A stretch of DNA of 64,000 nucleotides from Parascedosporium putredinis (taxonomy: Eukaryota > Ascomycota > Sordariomycetes > Microascales > Microascaceae), in NCBI GenBank assembly GCA_949357655.1, contig CASHTG010000018.1, positions 930,001 through 994,000 of the forward strand, read 5' to 3'. A program made the translations under genes and the position numbers. This document shows, in pieces, positions 36,683-47,888 of the stretch. The notes under the pieces are model-generated. The model worked only from the letters and a program-made list of their open reading frames with translations, ran no database searches and was not told where the DNA came from. Each line of letters starts with the position of its first letter. Positions within the stretch are counted from its first letter, which is position 1.

Positions 36683-38195
36683 ATCCACCACACAACACTG
36701 AAGGCACACGCATACGCACACAGTGCCGACTCCAGCCCCTTCCTATTCCGGGACAAGCTTCAAGTACCCTTGTATTCTGACGGCCACCTTTAAGTGGCTG
36801 TAACACCATTAAAGTACAGGCTAATACGCTCTGCATAACTGTACGAATAGAAGTTCTAAACACGGAGTACATGTTGAAAACATTGAAATTTATTCAGGTC
36901 TGCTTGAGACTGGGCCTCAGGCTAGTCCACTGTCCTCGCATCGCTCAACGCTGCCATCCCTTCACACTGTCTGAACTCCCAACTAGGGTCCGCCACAACT
37001 CGCGGTTTGACGGAGCTCAGGTCCCAGCATCTTGGCACAACGTTCCTCATCTCACGATGCAGTGGTTCAGCTCAGCGCCAGAGGACACTCCTACTTGTTA
37101 GAAGAGTGATAAGAAGCCTTAGGCCACCTTGCTCCCAATAAGAGAAAAAAATCTAGCCTCACTTCGGAGTTCGAAGAGCACACACTAGATCCTAATTACT
37201 GGAGAGATGGCCGATATGTCAGTGCTTTCAAAGGGCTCGGGTTTTACTTTGTTCTAGTGTACTTGTAGGATGGGGCCACAACGACGAGAAGTGAATGCAA
37301 CAAGCCGAGGAAGGAGGGGGCATTTCTGTCATTCGATGAATAAAATCAAGTCGTCTCTCGCTTGGGGCAAGTACTGAATTGTTACCATCACTGTGTGGGT
37401 CTTTTGCGTCCAATGATGAGTCGGCCTTGGCACCCTGTCGGCGGTATAAGGGATCCAATCTTGAAAAAGCTGCAACTGACATGGACTCCTCTCCACCCTA
37501 GCCACAGTGTGAGCGAGAATCCATTGATCTGGCTCAGCACCCATGCACGCACCAGTCCAACTCGACATGGCGCGACTATCACTTTGTCTGCTGGCAAGCG
37601 ACCTCCCATTTGTCCAAGTGGAGTGTACGTTCCCTTTCAGAGTGATGGTGGGCTTGTTCAAATCCAGGAGCTCAGAAAGAATTAACCATTCTCCGGAAAC
37701 CTCCCCGGTGTCTTTTAGCTAGAAGGAACCTGGCGACCTCGCTGCAAGCCCCAGTCGAGAGTACTTCTATGAAGACATGAGTTGAGTGGGTTCAAGCGTA
37801 CCTAGTACATGCGTCTTTTAAGTGGATATTTGCGGAAATACGCACTGTACAATGTGGCTGCAGCTGTACCCCTACACACTTTCCCCCTCCCTTCCACCAG
37901 CCAGCGCCCAGGCCAGGCAGGATGCTCTCTGTCTTGTTCCCAGCACCCTCTTCACCATCCATTTTTCCTTCCCTTCTCCCCCTTCTCCACTTCCTCTTAC
38001 GATATTACATGTATACCCACACACCAACTATCGCCAACATCGATTCTTCTCGAGTGATATTCGCGGCCCAAGTCGATGACCAGATGAATCACCATCGATT
38101 GGGACGCTGACATCGTGTCCATTCAACAAACTCAAACGCGATCGATATTTTGCTAGCCGGATCCCCAGGAGGCTGACGTCCTCCCATCGTCCACC
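31806..38195. other. 6.4 kb gene desert
   Basis: No gene is supported. The region contains the OSM1 3' flank, a T-rich tract near 33890-33930, the long CA microsatellite at 36629-36680, and C/T-rich sequence (37860-38030) before the hexose transporter. Minus-strand frames at 35424-35822, 35828-36085 and 36298-36597 have plausible composition but no recognisable family. The 17-mer ggaaagaaccaattgtt occurs twice (about 35556 and 36429). Confidence 0.45.
36629..36680. repeat. (CA)26 microsatellite
   Basis: There are 52 uninterrupted bases of CA dinucleotides. It is the longest simple repeat in the window and lies in the 6.4 kb non-coding stretch. Read on the minus strand it generates a spurious Val-Cys repeat frame. 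Confidence 0.97.
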
Positions 38196-40245
38196 ATGGC
38201 GATCGCCATGGGCTGGAAGAAGCCCGACAATGTCGCAGGCACAGCAGCGCCAGCTATCATGGTCGGCCTGTTTGTTGCATCTGGCGGATTGCTCTTTGGC
38301 TATGACACTGGGTAAGATTATCCGCACGCGTCGCATTTCTATGGCCCTCGGCCACCGACTTTTGGGGGCTTGAAACGTTTCTTCAGCTTTGGAATATCGC
38401 GACATGGAGTTGTCCTACCTTCGGGCAGGTTAGAAATTGTCGGTCTGGTGAAGGGCTATGACTACATGGTGGTCCTACAACTCTGCCGAACACGTCGGGA
38501 AATTAAGAAGCGTTCCGCATCAGCTTGCTAACTTGTTTTCGTGTTGCTGTTTAGATCTATCAACGGCATTCTCGACATGAGGCCCTTCAAAGACCAATTT
38601 TCAACCGGTCACGTTAGTCCACATGACGGCCTCCCGGATCTCACGAATAAGGAATCGTCAATGGTAGTCGCGATTCTCAGTGCCGGAACTTTTGTGGTGC
38701 TCTTCTCTCCGCACCTGGGGCCGACTCGATTGGTCGTCGCCTCTCTCTTCTCGTCAGTGTGGGTGTATTCTGTATCGGGGGCATATTACAAACATGTGCG
38801 ATGGCGTTGTCAACGTTAATGGCGGGAAGGTAAGTTTATGAGAATGCGGAGCAGCCGATCACGACGGGCTGCGTAACGTGACTAACACTTTTGAAAGGTT
38901 TATCGCTGGTGTTGGAGTTGGCGCTATCTCCGTTCTCGTACCCCTTTACCAATCCGAAATGGCTCCGAGATGGATTCGAGGTACCCTCGTTTGCGCGTAC
39001 CAGTTGTCGATCACGATGGGTCTATTATCGGCGTCAGTTGTCAATATTCTGACACATAACATGAAAGAAACGTCAGCCGCCTATCGAATTCCACTTGGCC
39101 TTCAACTAAGCTGGGCTATTGTTCTCGCACTTGGTCTCCTCGTTCTGCCTGAGACTCCTCGGTTTCTCGTAAAACGAGGCCGCCCCGAAGCGGCCGGCCT
39201 TTCCCTTAGCCGACTCCGACGCCTCGACATCACGCATCCCGCCCTCATTGACGAGCTTCAAGAAATAGTGGCCAATCACGAATATGAGCTGACTCTCGGT
39301 CCGGATACCTATATGGATGTCATTCGTGGCAGTCCCCATCTAGGACGACGAACCCTGACTGGATGTGTGTTGCAAATGCTTCAGCAATTGACTGGCATCA
39401 ACTTTATCATGTACTACAGCACCACCTTCTTCAAGGGGGCTGGTGTCGACGACCCTTACACGAAATCCGTCATCATCAACGTCATCAACGTTGTCTCAAC
39501 CTTCCCTGGCCTCCTCGTCATCGAGTCATGGGGTCGTCGCAAGCTCCTAATCGTCGGGGCCATCGGCATGGCAGTCTGCCAACTTCTCATTGCTTCCTTT
39601 ACTACTGCGGCCGGAGACGGCGACGAGCTGCAAAAGATTGGCCAGACTATCCTCATCGTCTTCTGCGCCATCTATATCTTCTTTTTCGCGGCCTCTTGGG
39701 GTCCCGTCGCGTGGGTTGTAACCTCGGAAATCTATCCCCTCAAGGTTCGTGCTAAAGCCATGTCTATATCCACGGCCTCCAACTGGCTTCTCAACTTTGC
39801 CATCGCGTATGGCATCCCATTCATGGTGGGTGCCGACAATGGATCCGCCAACATCGGCCCAAAGATTTTCTTTCTCTGGGGCGCTTGCTGCATCATTGCA
39901 ATTTTCTTTGTCTGGTGCATGGTATACGAAACAAGTAAAATCAGTCTCGAACAAATCGATGAAATGTATGAGAGAGTCGACTACGCATGGAACAGTACCC
40001 GCTTCGAACCGAGCTGGAGTTTCCAGCAGATCCTCGATGAAGGATGGTCGCCCAGCGGTCAACCTCCCGAACACGAGCTAGAACCCACCCAATCCAACTC
40101 ATCTACAACAGTAGGTAGCACAGCATCGTCAAGCTCAAGTACGACAATGATCGCGCCGCCGCCTGCTGTTTTACCAACTAATACTAATAATAACAACGAC
40201 AACAAATTATTGTCACAAATGGGACCGGTGGACTTCAGCTATTAA
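38196..40245 (+). CDS. MFS hexose transporter
   Basis: This is a plasma-membrane sugar/H+ symporter or facilitator of the major facilitator superfamily, with 12 expected membrane helices. Exon 1 starts MAIAMGWKKPDN and ends in helix 1 (GGLLFGYDTG). Exon 2 begins SINGILDM, and once repaired carries DSIGRRLSLL, the loop 2-3 signature. Exon 3 has VPLYQSEMAPRWIRGTLV, the PETPRFLVKRGR signature, the QQLTGINFIMYYS motif of helix 7, and GPVAWVVTSEIYPLKVRAKA. The C-terminal tail is Ser/Thr/Asn-rich. Introns are 38312-38554 and 38830-38897. One slip near 38691-38698 sits in exon 2; adding one base gives about 579 residues. The motifs match fungal glucose/hexose carriers; the exact substrate cannot be read from sequence. 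Confidence 0.92.
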
Positions 40246-40739
40246 CGTGTTTCGACCTTCGAAGACAGCGGTGTTTTCTGTCTCTTTTTTCATTCTCGGC
40301 ATTTTCATTGGTTTATTCAACCTTTATACCAGGCTTGATATTAGGTCTCAGCGACGGAGTTCATGATGCAACGGAGTTTTATTTTAGGGTCACGGCGGCT
40401 ACTCGGCTTTTGTTTGTTGTATTTCTTCGGCTCATTTCTGTGCAAGTTTTGGGAAACGGAATGGGCAACGGCTTTACGGAAAGGGGTATCTCTCTTTTCT
40501 GGGATTATCACGGAAAGGACTTAGCACTGGGTTTATCATATGGAGCAATCAGGTCCTCTGGTCCTCTCCTTACATCCCGTGCGGTCTTACCTACATGCCG
40601 CCTCGATATATGTCACCTCCACACAAATTCTGTGGACGAGAGAGTCACAGTCGCGACTTCCAGCACACATCCACACAACGACCCTAGTTATCTTGTAATA
40701 TTCTTGGCGGAAAACATATCTAGTGGCCTCTCTACCTAT

Positions 40740-40774
<35 letters not shown>

Positions 40775-41793
40775 GCTTAGTCAATAGTTGATGGAACAAG
40801 CAGGGGAGGTTGCTTATGGACGTGACAGGGGAGGGGAGCAGGCCCGGATGGCATGCATCCCAGACTACAAGCCGCTTTAGAGCTTACAGCTAAAATACCA
40901 AATTCTTTTGTTCTGTTAATAACTATCTTCCCCTTCGATGTGTTAATGCCATTGCCGACACGGCGTCCCTAATTCCCCCTTGTCTCAGAACTCATGGAGG
41001 GCAGTGTTGAGTCGCCTTCACCAGGGATCTACCTCATGGCCTTGATTAGAGCTTGTCCATGCTGCTATACATGATCCAAGCCAAGAAGAGCACCTGGAGC
41101 CGGAGCCACCTGTGTTTGGGGTCGAGAAAGATAGGATTGAGCGCCGTGACACGAGTAGAGGCCCCTTTCATACAGTCGGCCGCGCCTTCCCCTCTTTCTA
41201 AGCGCGCAGGGCCTGCGTCGTGGCAGCGGCCTTGGGGATTCTCTCAATTCACCTATCACAGTTGATAGCATAGATATGAATAGGACCTTACCCTTGTCCA
41301 GTGGGGAGGCTCACGTCGAATGGCTTGGTATATAGATAACCCGGGCTCTTCGACAGACAGGTCGCCATGGTGCTTGCATTAGAAGTTTCCAACCTCATGA
41401 ATTGTGCGTCCTTCTACTCCAATACGTCCGTCATCTTGGCCCAAAGAGATAACTTGATACCTCATGCGTCTCTGCTTGAGACGTTTTTGCGTAGTTAACC
41501 ACTCGGTCAAACAGTGTGCGAAAAGTTGGCTCTGAGGGCAGCTCACCGGATTTCTCTCCCCGTCCACAGTCGGTATGGACCAGTTTGGTTTTGTAGCAGA
41601 TGAGAATCTGGAAGCTCTTCTCTCTGCCGGGCTTCTTGGCAGCCCAGTACCCGTAAGGGAGCAAGCCCACGAGAGGCAGGCCTTGGGGCGCGGCCATCTG
41701 ACAGGGGTTCGTATCTTGGCTTTCTCAAAGAACAATAGTGGCGGCCAGAGGCTACGCTGACGAAGATGCATGTCTAACAACACACCCTGATAG
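40246..41793. other. Spacer after the hexose transporter
   Basis: Contains the transporter 3' UTR and an (AT)n tract. Frames near 41431-41697 (minus) and 41575-41757 (plus) have protein-like composition but no recognisable family. One may be a 5' exon of the RBR gene or unrelated. Confidence 0.35.
40750..40774. repeat. (AT)n microsatellite, 25 nt
   Basis: An uninterrupted AT dinucleotide tract lies about 500 bases after the transporter stop codon. It is self-complementary and could form a hairpin, but nothing else marks it as functional. Confidence 0.9.
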
Positions 41794-42624
41794 GCTCGGG
41801 TTATTAACGCCGACGATCGAATGCGTATCCTCGCGACTAGCGACGAAGCCGATAGGGTTCTTGAGAATTCTGGTCGGGGGCAAAGGGTTTCGAGACCGAC
41901 CGATGCCCAGTGCATAGCTTGTGGTGAGCGCAACCGCCCATCCCACAGCCTAGGATGCGGCTGTAGCTACTGTGTCCCGTGCCTACGGCGTTGTCTGCGA
42001 ACGGGGCTTCGAAACGAGGAAGCTTGGCCTCCCGGTGCTGTGGCCCTCTAATAGAAAGCGCTGTCCGCTGGGCTGCGGGAGGTAGCGCATCGCACTCCCG
42101 CCTCTGGAGGCTGTGGCTTTGCATGAGGAGGGAATGGGGGACGCCGGCTGGTGAAAGGGTGTACTGCCATGACCACAGTTGCGGCAGCTTTATTCCTCAG
42201 GAGCTGGCTGACCCCGGCCAATGCCCGACTTGCTCGCGGTCTACCTGCCGCAGTTGTAGGAGGGAGGCGCATCCAGGTACATGTCAGAATACGGAAAATG
42301 AGGCCATGCTAGACCTTATGGATATCCACGGGTTTTCGTCTTGCGACCACTGCGGCACGGTAGTGGAGCTTCATGACGGATGTAATCATGTAACGTGGGT
42401 TTTCCCTCCTCACTCTTTTTTTACTACTGATTGCGGTGAGACATGAAGGCTAACTCGTCCTAATTTCCATCACTGGGAGCAGGTGTATATGCGGTTACCA
42501 GTATTGCCACCTTTGCGGGATAGCTTGGAAGAACTGTATGTGCCCTCAGTACCTCGGGGTACGTGTTCCGATCCGGCTTAGGCCTACCTACGGCTGGCAA
42601 GGAGGCGGTGGCGGTCCAGGATAA
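41794..42624 (+). CDS. RBR-type E3 ubiquitin ligase fragment (RING1-IBR-RING2)
   Basis: RBR ligases take ubiquitin onto a RING2 cysteine before passing it to substrate. The order is complete. RING1-like CIACGERN and GCGCSYCVPCLRRC lie near the first ATG (41821). The IBR module is YCHDHSCGSFIPQE, then CPTCSRSTCRSCRREAHPGTC. RING2 is CDHCGTVVELHDGCNHVT, continuing after an intron (42395-42482) as CICGYQYCHLCGIAWKNCMC, so the catalytic Cys of the HxxC motif is kept. The stop is TAA at 42622-42624 after a Gly-rich tail. A slip at 42031-42033 (C-run) separates RING1 from the rest. I could not fix the 5' end: 41794 follows a splice acceptor (tag) and earlier exons are unresolved. The linker between RING1 and IBR fits poorly, so it may be a decaying copy of a family expanded in filamentous fungi. 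Confidence 0.7.
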
Positions 42625-43043
42625 GATCACACGATTTTACAGAATGGGCGAGTTGATAGGCATGCTCAGGATGAACTTGTATCATTTTCTTGGAACCTTG
42701 CCTTCTCCACTGCCCTGGCTCTGGCCTAGGACTTGCTCTTTTCAAGCTGTTCGCCAGATAGAACGAGTTGTAGCCCCATCCACAACCCTCACATTCCCAT
42801 ATATGGTTTTTGAACAGCCGTCCTTTCCTTATAGATGTTCTATGATAGGAAAGCAAGTAAAGATTAAACTTAGTGTAGAAATGTATATGACTTACCAGTG
42901 TGAGGCTTGAAGGAGGTGATATAATCTAGCACTGCCATATTAGATAACAAGAGAGGATAAAGCAACTCCCAAGATACAAAATAGAAAGAGAAGAAAGAGC
43001 CTCATAAAGGTAGGCAAAAAAAAGGTCTTCGAAGAAAAGTCAA
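42625..43043. other. Spacer between RBR gene and U6 gene
   Basis: About 420 bases, A/T-rich towards the right, hold the 3' flank of the RBR gene and the 3' flank of the U6 gene, which is on the opposite strand. The 115-residue plus-strand frame starting at 42563 overlaps the RBR terminal exon and has no family features. Confidence 0.4.
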
Positions 43044-43053
43044 GAATCGAACC
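43044..43053 (-). promoter_or_regulatory. B-box-like element downstream of U6
   Basis: On the minus strand this reads GGTTCGATTC, matching the TFIIIC B-box core GGTTCGANTC. It begins about 11 bases past the end of the U6 T-run. Yeast SNR6 uses a downstream B-box, at a much greater distance, so a role in U6 transcription is plausible but inferred. Confidence 0.55.
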
Positions 43054-43063
43054 TAGGTTGGTT

Positions 43064-43162
43064 AAAAAAATGGTAGCTTCTCTTTGAAGAGCGTGTCATC
43101 CTTGTGCAGGGACCATGCTAATCTTCTCTGTATTTTTACGAATTGACCATTTGCCCGCAGGC
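43064..43162 (-). ncRNA. U6: U6 spliceosomal RNA
   Basis: This is the catalytic snRNA of the spliceosome, made by RNA polymerase III. On the minus strand, a 5' stem-loop GCCTGCGGGC (43162-43153) is followed by the ACAGAGA box, which pairs with the 5' splice site, and by AAGATTAGC with the AGC catalytic triad. The U4-pairing and internal stem-loop region then reads to GGATGACACGC. The RNA ends in a T-run (43070-43064), the Pol III terminator. No intron interrupts it. Relative to the widely conserved core there are a few changes, for example GGTCCC where GGCCCC is usual and an A-rich stretch before ACAGAGA. A TATA element sits about 26-30 bases upstream. It could be a divergent second copy rather than the main gene. 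Confidence 0.88.
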
Positions 43163-43186
43163 AGAATATCTTCTCTGGTATCTTGC

Positions 43187-43192
43187 CTATAA
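43187..43192 (-). promoter_or_regulatory. TATA box of the U6 gene
   Basis: On the minus strand TTATAG lies about 26-30 bases before the U6 5' end, the position expected for TATA in a Pol III type 3-like promoter. The assignment follows from spacing alone. Confidence 0.6.
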
Positions 43193-43591
43193 GGGATCTG
43201 TTGATGTGATTGTTGTCTAGGCAGCAGGGGTTGAGGTGAGGAAAGGGCGGATGGCTAGGCAGAGTCGGCAAGGCAGCAACGAGGAAGGTGCGGACAACCC
43301 TACCACGGCGGTGGTCGCGGAGAATCACTTTATCCATAGAGCTAAGATTGTACCGCGAGAAGAATCTATGTTATTGGAAATAACAAGTCTAGGATAACGG
43401 TGCAACACAACCATGGATAAGCTTAACCATATCGACTCTTGACCAGCCAAGGAAGCACCTTGAGTGCAGCTAGGTCAAGGTCCTAACAATCTACTGATCT
43501 GCTTCGAGTGCGTGAATTAGAGAAACGTTGGCAAGACATCACCGACTCTCTTCAGACTGACCTTCTGATATACCGCTGACCTCGCAGACCG

Positions 43592-44141
43592 TCACCTCTC
43601 GAAGTACATCGGCTTCCTCTGGCATGTATGCTTTACCCTAGATTCGAAAGATGAAAAATAAATGACCACCGTAAAACTCCTGGAACGCCAGTCCATACCA
43701 CCATCCCCCAGCTCATGCAAAACCCAACGCCCCAGAATCCCGATTAGCGCCTGAACCATGACCAAGAAGCTGTTAAGAAGCCACACAAACACCAAAAATG
43801 CAATGAATATCTCGAAACGAAGCGGCGAAGAGAGGCTTCCGCCGGTCCGATATAGCCGGTTGCCTAGCGATCTGGCTAGCAGAGAGAGAGTCTTAATGGC
43901 CGTTTTGTCGGAATGCCCCGCGTCATGCCCTACATTCTGAGCACTCCCTTCTCAACCCCACCGGCTGTTCAAACACGAGCCCATCACAGCCTTCCCACGG
44001 GCTCCAGCAGAAGACCCGAACAGGGAACATGCCAGAGGCGGCCTCTAGGCCATGTCGGCGCTGGACTTCCTGGCAGTAGGCCATATTGACGGTGAAGATA
44101 TGGAAGCATGCGCGGCATGCGTGCAGCTCAATCTTGCACAT
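43592..44141 (-). CDS. Orphan protein: cysteine-rich N-terminus plus membrane helix
   Basis: I do not recognise this gene. The first exon (44141-43934) reads MCKIELHACRACFHIF and later VRVFCWSPWEGCDGLVFEQP and RRECSE, with seven cysteines in about 70 residues and strongly C/G-ending codons. A 58-nt intron (43876-43933, GTAGGG to CTAG) brings a second frame into phase: RSLGNRLYRTGGSLSSPLRF, then a strongly hydrophobic stretch EIFIAFLVFVWLLNSFLVMV followed by QALIGILGRWVLHELGDGG. The spliced length is 492 nt, 163 residues, with no indel. Short proteins starting MC with spaced cysteines are common unannotated fungal genes; the added membrane helix is less usual. The splice is inferred; without it the first exon stops after 72 residues. 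Confidence 0.5.
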
Positions 44142-46775
44142 AGTATTCGAGGGGGAGAGTGAAACGCTGGGGTGGATGTTGCCTTGTCCTGGTTCACCCG
44201 CCCTTCAAGTTGAGAGGCGCGGGGAAAAGAAAAGTGTCTTCAAAGCGCTCTTTTCTGTAGTATTAAGAGTAATAAGGCTTGATAGACGTCAATATTGAGA
44301 AATACGACTGGGAGAGAAACCTTGAGGGCTAGAGCTAGGTAGAGAATGACAAAAAAAAGAAAGAGGACGGTAGGGCGAGTGAGGTGGGGTGGTGAATGGG
44401 GCCGAAAAGGCGCGCGGGAGACGATGTAAGACAAGCGCCGGGAAACTCTGGCAGCCAGGTGGGGTTGTCGGTAACAGGGATGGGAGAAGAAGGGGAGGGG
44501 GAATGACCCTGCGGCTTCTATCTGGCGCTGCACCGGAGGCCTTGAAGCTGAAAACAGTATTATCCCACGAGGATTTGTATGTCTTAGACTACGTGCAAAG
44601 GCGGAAAGCACAGAGCCCCGAAGGGGTCCTTTTAAAGGGTTCCGAGGAATCGGCGAGGTGCGGGGGGACGATCACCTGGGACGGACCTGCGAAGGAATAG
44701 GAATGGGGCCACCGCCGTTTTGCGTTTTAATGGAAGAGAGAGCGAGAGAGCCTGAAAGCTGAGAGAGAGTGTGTGTGTGAGAGAGAGTGGCTAGTGTGTG
44801 ACACTGGTAAGTAAACTAAACGGCACAATGTTTGTTGCTCTCCTATCTCCGTCTAAGTCTCCGTTTCTTGTAAAAACCGGACCCGCATCATTGATTTCGA
44901 AGTCGTCGAAGAAAATCTCACTATAGGGCGGCCTTCTGGCGGAATCGGTTCAGCGAACAAGAACAAGTAGCTGGACGAAAGAGAGGAATGCTTGGCTCGG
45001 TTGAGGTCTTTTGCTCACAAGTCCTTTGGACAGCCTTTATTTGGCGTGTCAGGGGTCTGATGGCAGGCGACCGTTTTATTCACGTCGCGGGAGTTGGGCT
45101 GTTGAGCTTGGGCGCTTTCGTCCATGAAATCCCTTGGATTTCGTATCCATCCATGTCATACAAGGATACGTCGGATTGAGACATGGCCCGGGACCCTGGG
45201 GATACTCTGGTGGTGACACCGCCTTGCACCGGCACTGCATCCACTCATGAGCTCACTTTGCAGCGATACGCTAGGCTCCGTTCTTCATTGTCTCCCAGGA
45301 TTTTAATTATCCAACGTTGCCGAGCTGGCACAGGCTGAGCACTGCGGCTGGATCAATGATAGGGCGGACGACGGCTATCATCCATCAATTGACGTTTGAG
45401 ATTGCGTTCCTTGCTTCGGGACCGATCTTTCTCTCTTCATTTTTTTCGTTTTTTTCATTTTTTTTTTTTCATTTAAGGGGTTTCGACATTAACAATGATC
45501 GCTTGTCTCCCGACGCACAATCGCTTTTAATCGGCCCCCTTCCCAGTGTGCACCTTATACCCGCACACCTACCATATTAGAACACTTCCCCAAAACTCTT
45601 AAGCATAACTCATGTTTGCGAGTCCCTTTTCGCATCCACTTGGGAGACTTTGCGTAAGCCAAAGATGAAGCCTAGCTCTCGTGCCATATCTCCTCCGCCG
45701 TCGCCGCCGCTGTCTCGTCCCGAGGACGCACCCCCACTGGCAAAGCCCAAATTTCACAGTTCCGGAGAACGCCAAGCCCTGACACCCGCTCAGCGGCGAC
45801 CAGAAGAACTCGTGCATTGCGTCGATAACCCGTGGTGGGTTGCCTGGCTTGCGTGGCTTGTCGTCTGACTGTCCCCGGAGGAACGGATCTGAGATGGACG
45901 AGCAGTGTGAGAGGGTGACCTGGTAAGCTTTGTGACAGACCGCACACGCCAAGAGCAGGTCTAAACGGCACATGGCGCGTGCTTGTCCCGGAACAAGTGG
46001 ACGGAAGCGAAGAGTGGCTCTGTATTTGCGTGCCCACTTCCTCGTCTCTTCTCTTTATCCTCAGTCTCGGCGACGCTCTGAATCGGACTCGGGCCGAGGT
46101 GTCTTGTCTGTTTGCAAGGCTGAAATCGAGAAAGCGGTTTTTGTGAGCCGGACACTAGATGAATGGTGATTCGTAGGTCGAGAGCGCTGCCTGGTATTTT
46201 AAGATGCTCGTTGAAAGGGAATAGAGGCTCTGCCTGCCTAGGTGGCGAAATGATATACTATTATTGATGCCGGAAATCCTACGCCCTGCGTGGTGCCAAC
46301 TAGATCATCAAGCTGCAAGATATTTTATGTTGGGAGGGATGGGAGGTCTAGAGTGAACGGTGATCAATTGATAGCTGCGGCTTCAACTTCTGTACTCGAT
46401 AACACCGCTGCAAGGGCGGCAGGCACGACTAACACAAATGGAAGTTGTGACCCGTGGGCGGATAAGTAACAAGTGATATGGTTGAAATTTAGGGTTGTCA
46501 AGAGGGCACTTAGGTCTAGGGCCATCTTGCTAGGAGCGGGCCTGGATTACTGAGTCGTAATAATGGAATCTTCATTTATCTACTTTGCTCAAAAGAAACT
46601 CGAAGAAATGGGGGAAAAGGTATTGTACATCACAGACGGATAAGGCTCGCCCTTTTGTTTACCGTTATCATCCAGCCCTCTGCACACAGTCCGTCCTCAA
46701 CAGCCGTGTTTTTGGTCCAACCGTCTTGCCACCTACTGTAGTCTTTAAGGCTACAGTGCCTTTGTTATCCTCTGC
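44142..46775. other. 2.6 kb stretch without a supported gene
   Basis: Holds the upstream region of the orphan gene and the 3' flank of SWP1. It contains purine-rich (GA/GT) tracts near 44735-44795 and a T-run near 45440-45470. No open frame shows a family motif. Confidence 0.45.
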
Positions 46776-47888
46776 TTATCGCTCACCGGCTAGGCGCCTG
46801 CTTTGGACCTCGCCGAGAGCCTTGGTGCCACTGAGGAAGCTTACGGCGCTGATAACACCAATGGCTGGGAGAAGCTGGCCCAAGGTCCAGCTCTTATAGT
46901 ACATGAAGAAGGCACCTTCCATAGCCAAGATAGAACCGAAGAAAGCGGCATGGGAAAGGGGCGCTGCGCCAAGGGCGGATTGGAGGTGGGCAAGATTGGC
47001 ACCGACGGCGATCCACTAGAGGCATCGGTTGTTAGCCACGCAAAATAGTACCCCGTATGGCAGCTTAGAGATGGACAACTTACGCCGATGAAGAGAGCAG
47101 GGATGGTGGCGAGAACAGCAATGGTAAAGACGAGAGACAAGACCTTGGGCGGGGTCTTGGGCGGGTTGCCAAAGATGTGGTGGATCTCGGGTAGCTTTCC
47201 ATATCGGAGAGGCTTCTCGTACTGGGGAGGAGCGACATTGGGGTTGACAACGAGATCAATGTCGAAGAGAGGCGCAACGAGGCCTTGAGACGAGCCGAAG
47301 GAGCCGATAACGATGCTGGCGCGTAGGGGCTTTTCGAAAGCGCGAGCTGGATGGGGAGTTCCTTGTGAGGCTGTTTTGTGCACAGATTAGAAACTAGACT
47401 CGGATAAAGGTTGTGATGGATCAGGTCCACAAGGGAAGACGAAGCGTCCGGGCAACGTACAATCTCAACTACTGCCTTGCCGCTCTCCTTGATGGTGAGG
47501 GCAAACGGAGCCTCAAGCCACCGTCTTCCTCCTTAATCACGACGAAAGCCTGGTGAGGCCTCTTGCCCTTGCCGTTCTCCTTGGTTGTCAGGATGAGCTT
47601 GATCGAGTCCGTCGTGTCGAGCGCCAGCGGTTGCGCAAGAGCGGCCTTTGGTTGAGCCTGTACAGTTCAAAGGGCGAAAGCGCCTTGGGTTAGCCCAGCC
47701 AATTCCAAAATCTCATTCTCAGACGAGCCAACGGGGAGGGGGACGAAGGGTTTCCCGTACTTTTGTGTCACATCATTGCCCTTCTTCGACTTGACAGACA
47801 CTGTCGCATCATCAAATCCCCAGCTCGAGGCGGCATACGCAGTGCTGGCTGCCAGCAGCACCGTGGAAAGTGAGGAAAGGAAACGCAT
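46776..47888 (-). CDS. SWP1: Oligosaccharyltransferase subunit ribophorin II (Swp1)
   Basis: This is a subunit of the ER oligosaccharyltransferase that N-glycosylates nascent secretory proteins. The start MRFLSSLSTVLLAASTAYAA is a signal peptide. The lumenal domain includes LALDTTDSIKLILTTKENGK and SIVIGSFGSSQGLVAPLFDI. Then the ribophorin II motif YEKPLRYGKLPEIHHIFGNP precedes three hydrophobic helices (VLSLVFTIAVLATIPALFIG; HAAFFGSILAMEGAFFMYY; LLPAIGVISAVSFLSG). It ends with LGEVQSRRLAGER. Introns fit at about 47658-47760, 47371-47460 and 47016-47083. Three slips (47761-47764, about 47514-47521, 47326-47329) are restored by one base each, giving 284 residues, close to yeast Swp1. It lies head-to-tail with the glutaminyl cyclase gene. 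Confidence 0.92.

Noticed and set aside
36594..36872. 92-residue frame with a Val-Cys repeat
   Set aside because: It is produced by reading the CA microsatellite on the minus strand.
43040..43060. A second tRNA gene next to U6
   Set aside because: Only a B-box-like decamer is present; no acceptor, D or anticodon stems can be formed around it.
43923..43945. Frame slip joining the two halves of the orphan gene
   Set aside because: The phase change would need an extra base or two missing bases, unlike the other sites. A 58-nt GT-AG intron fits the phase without any indel.
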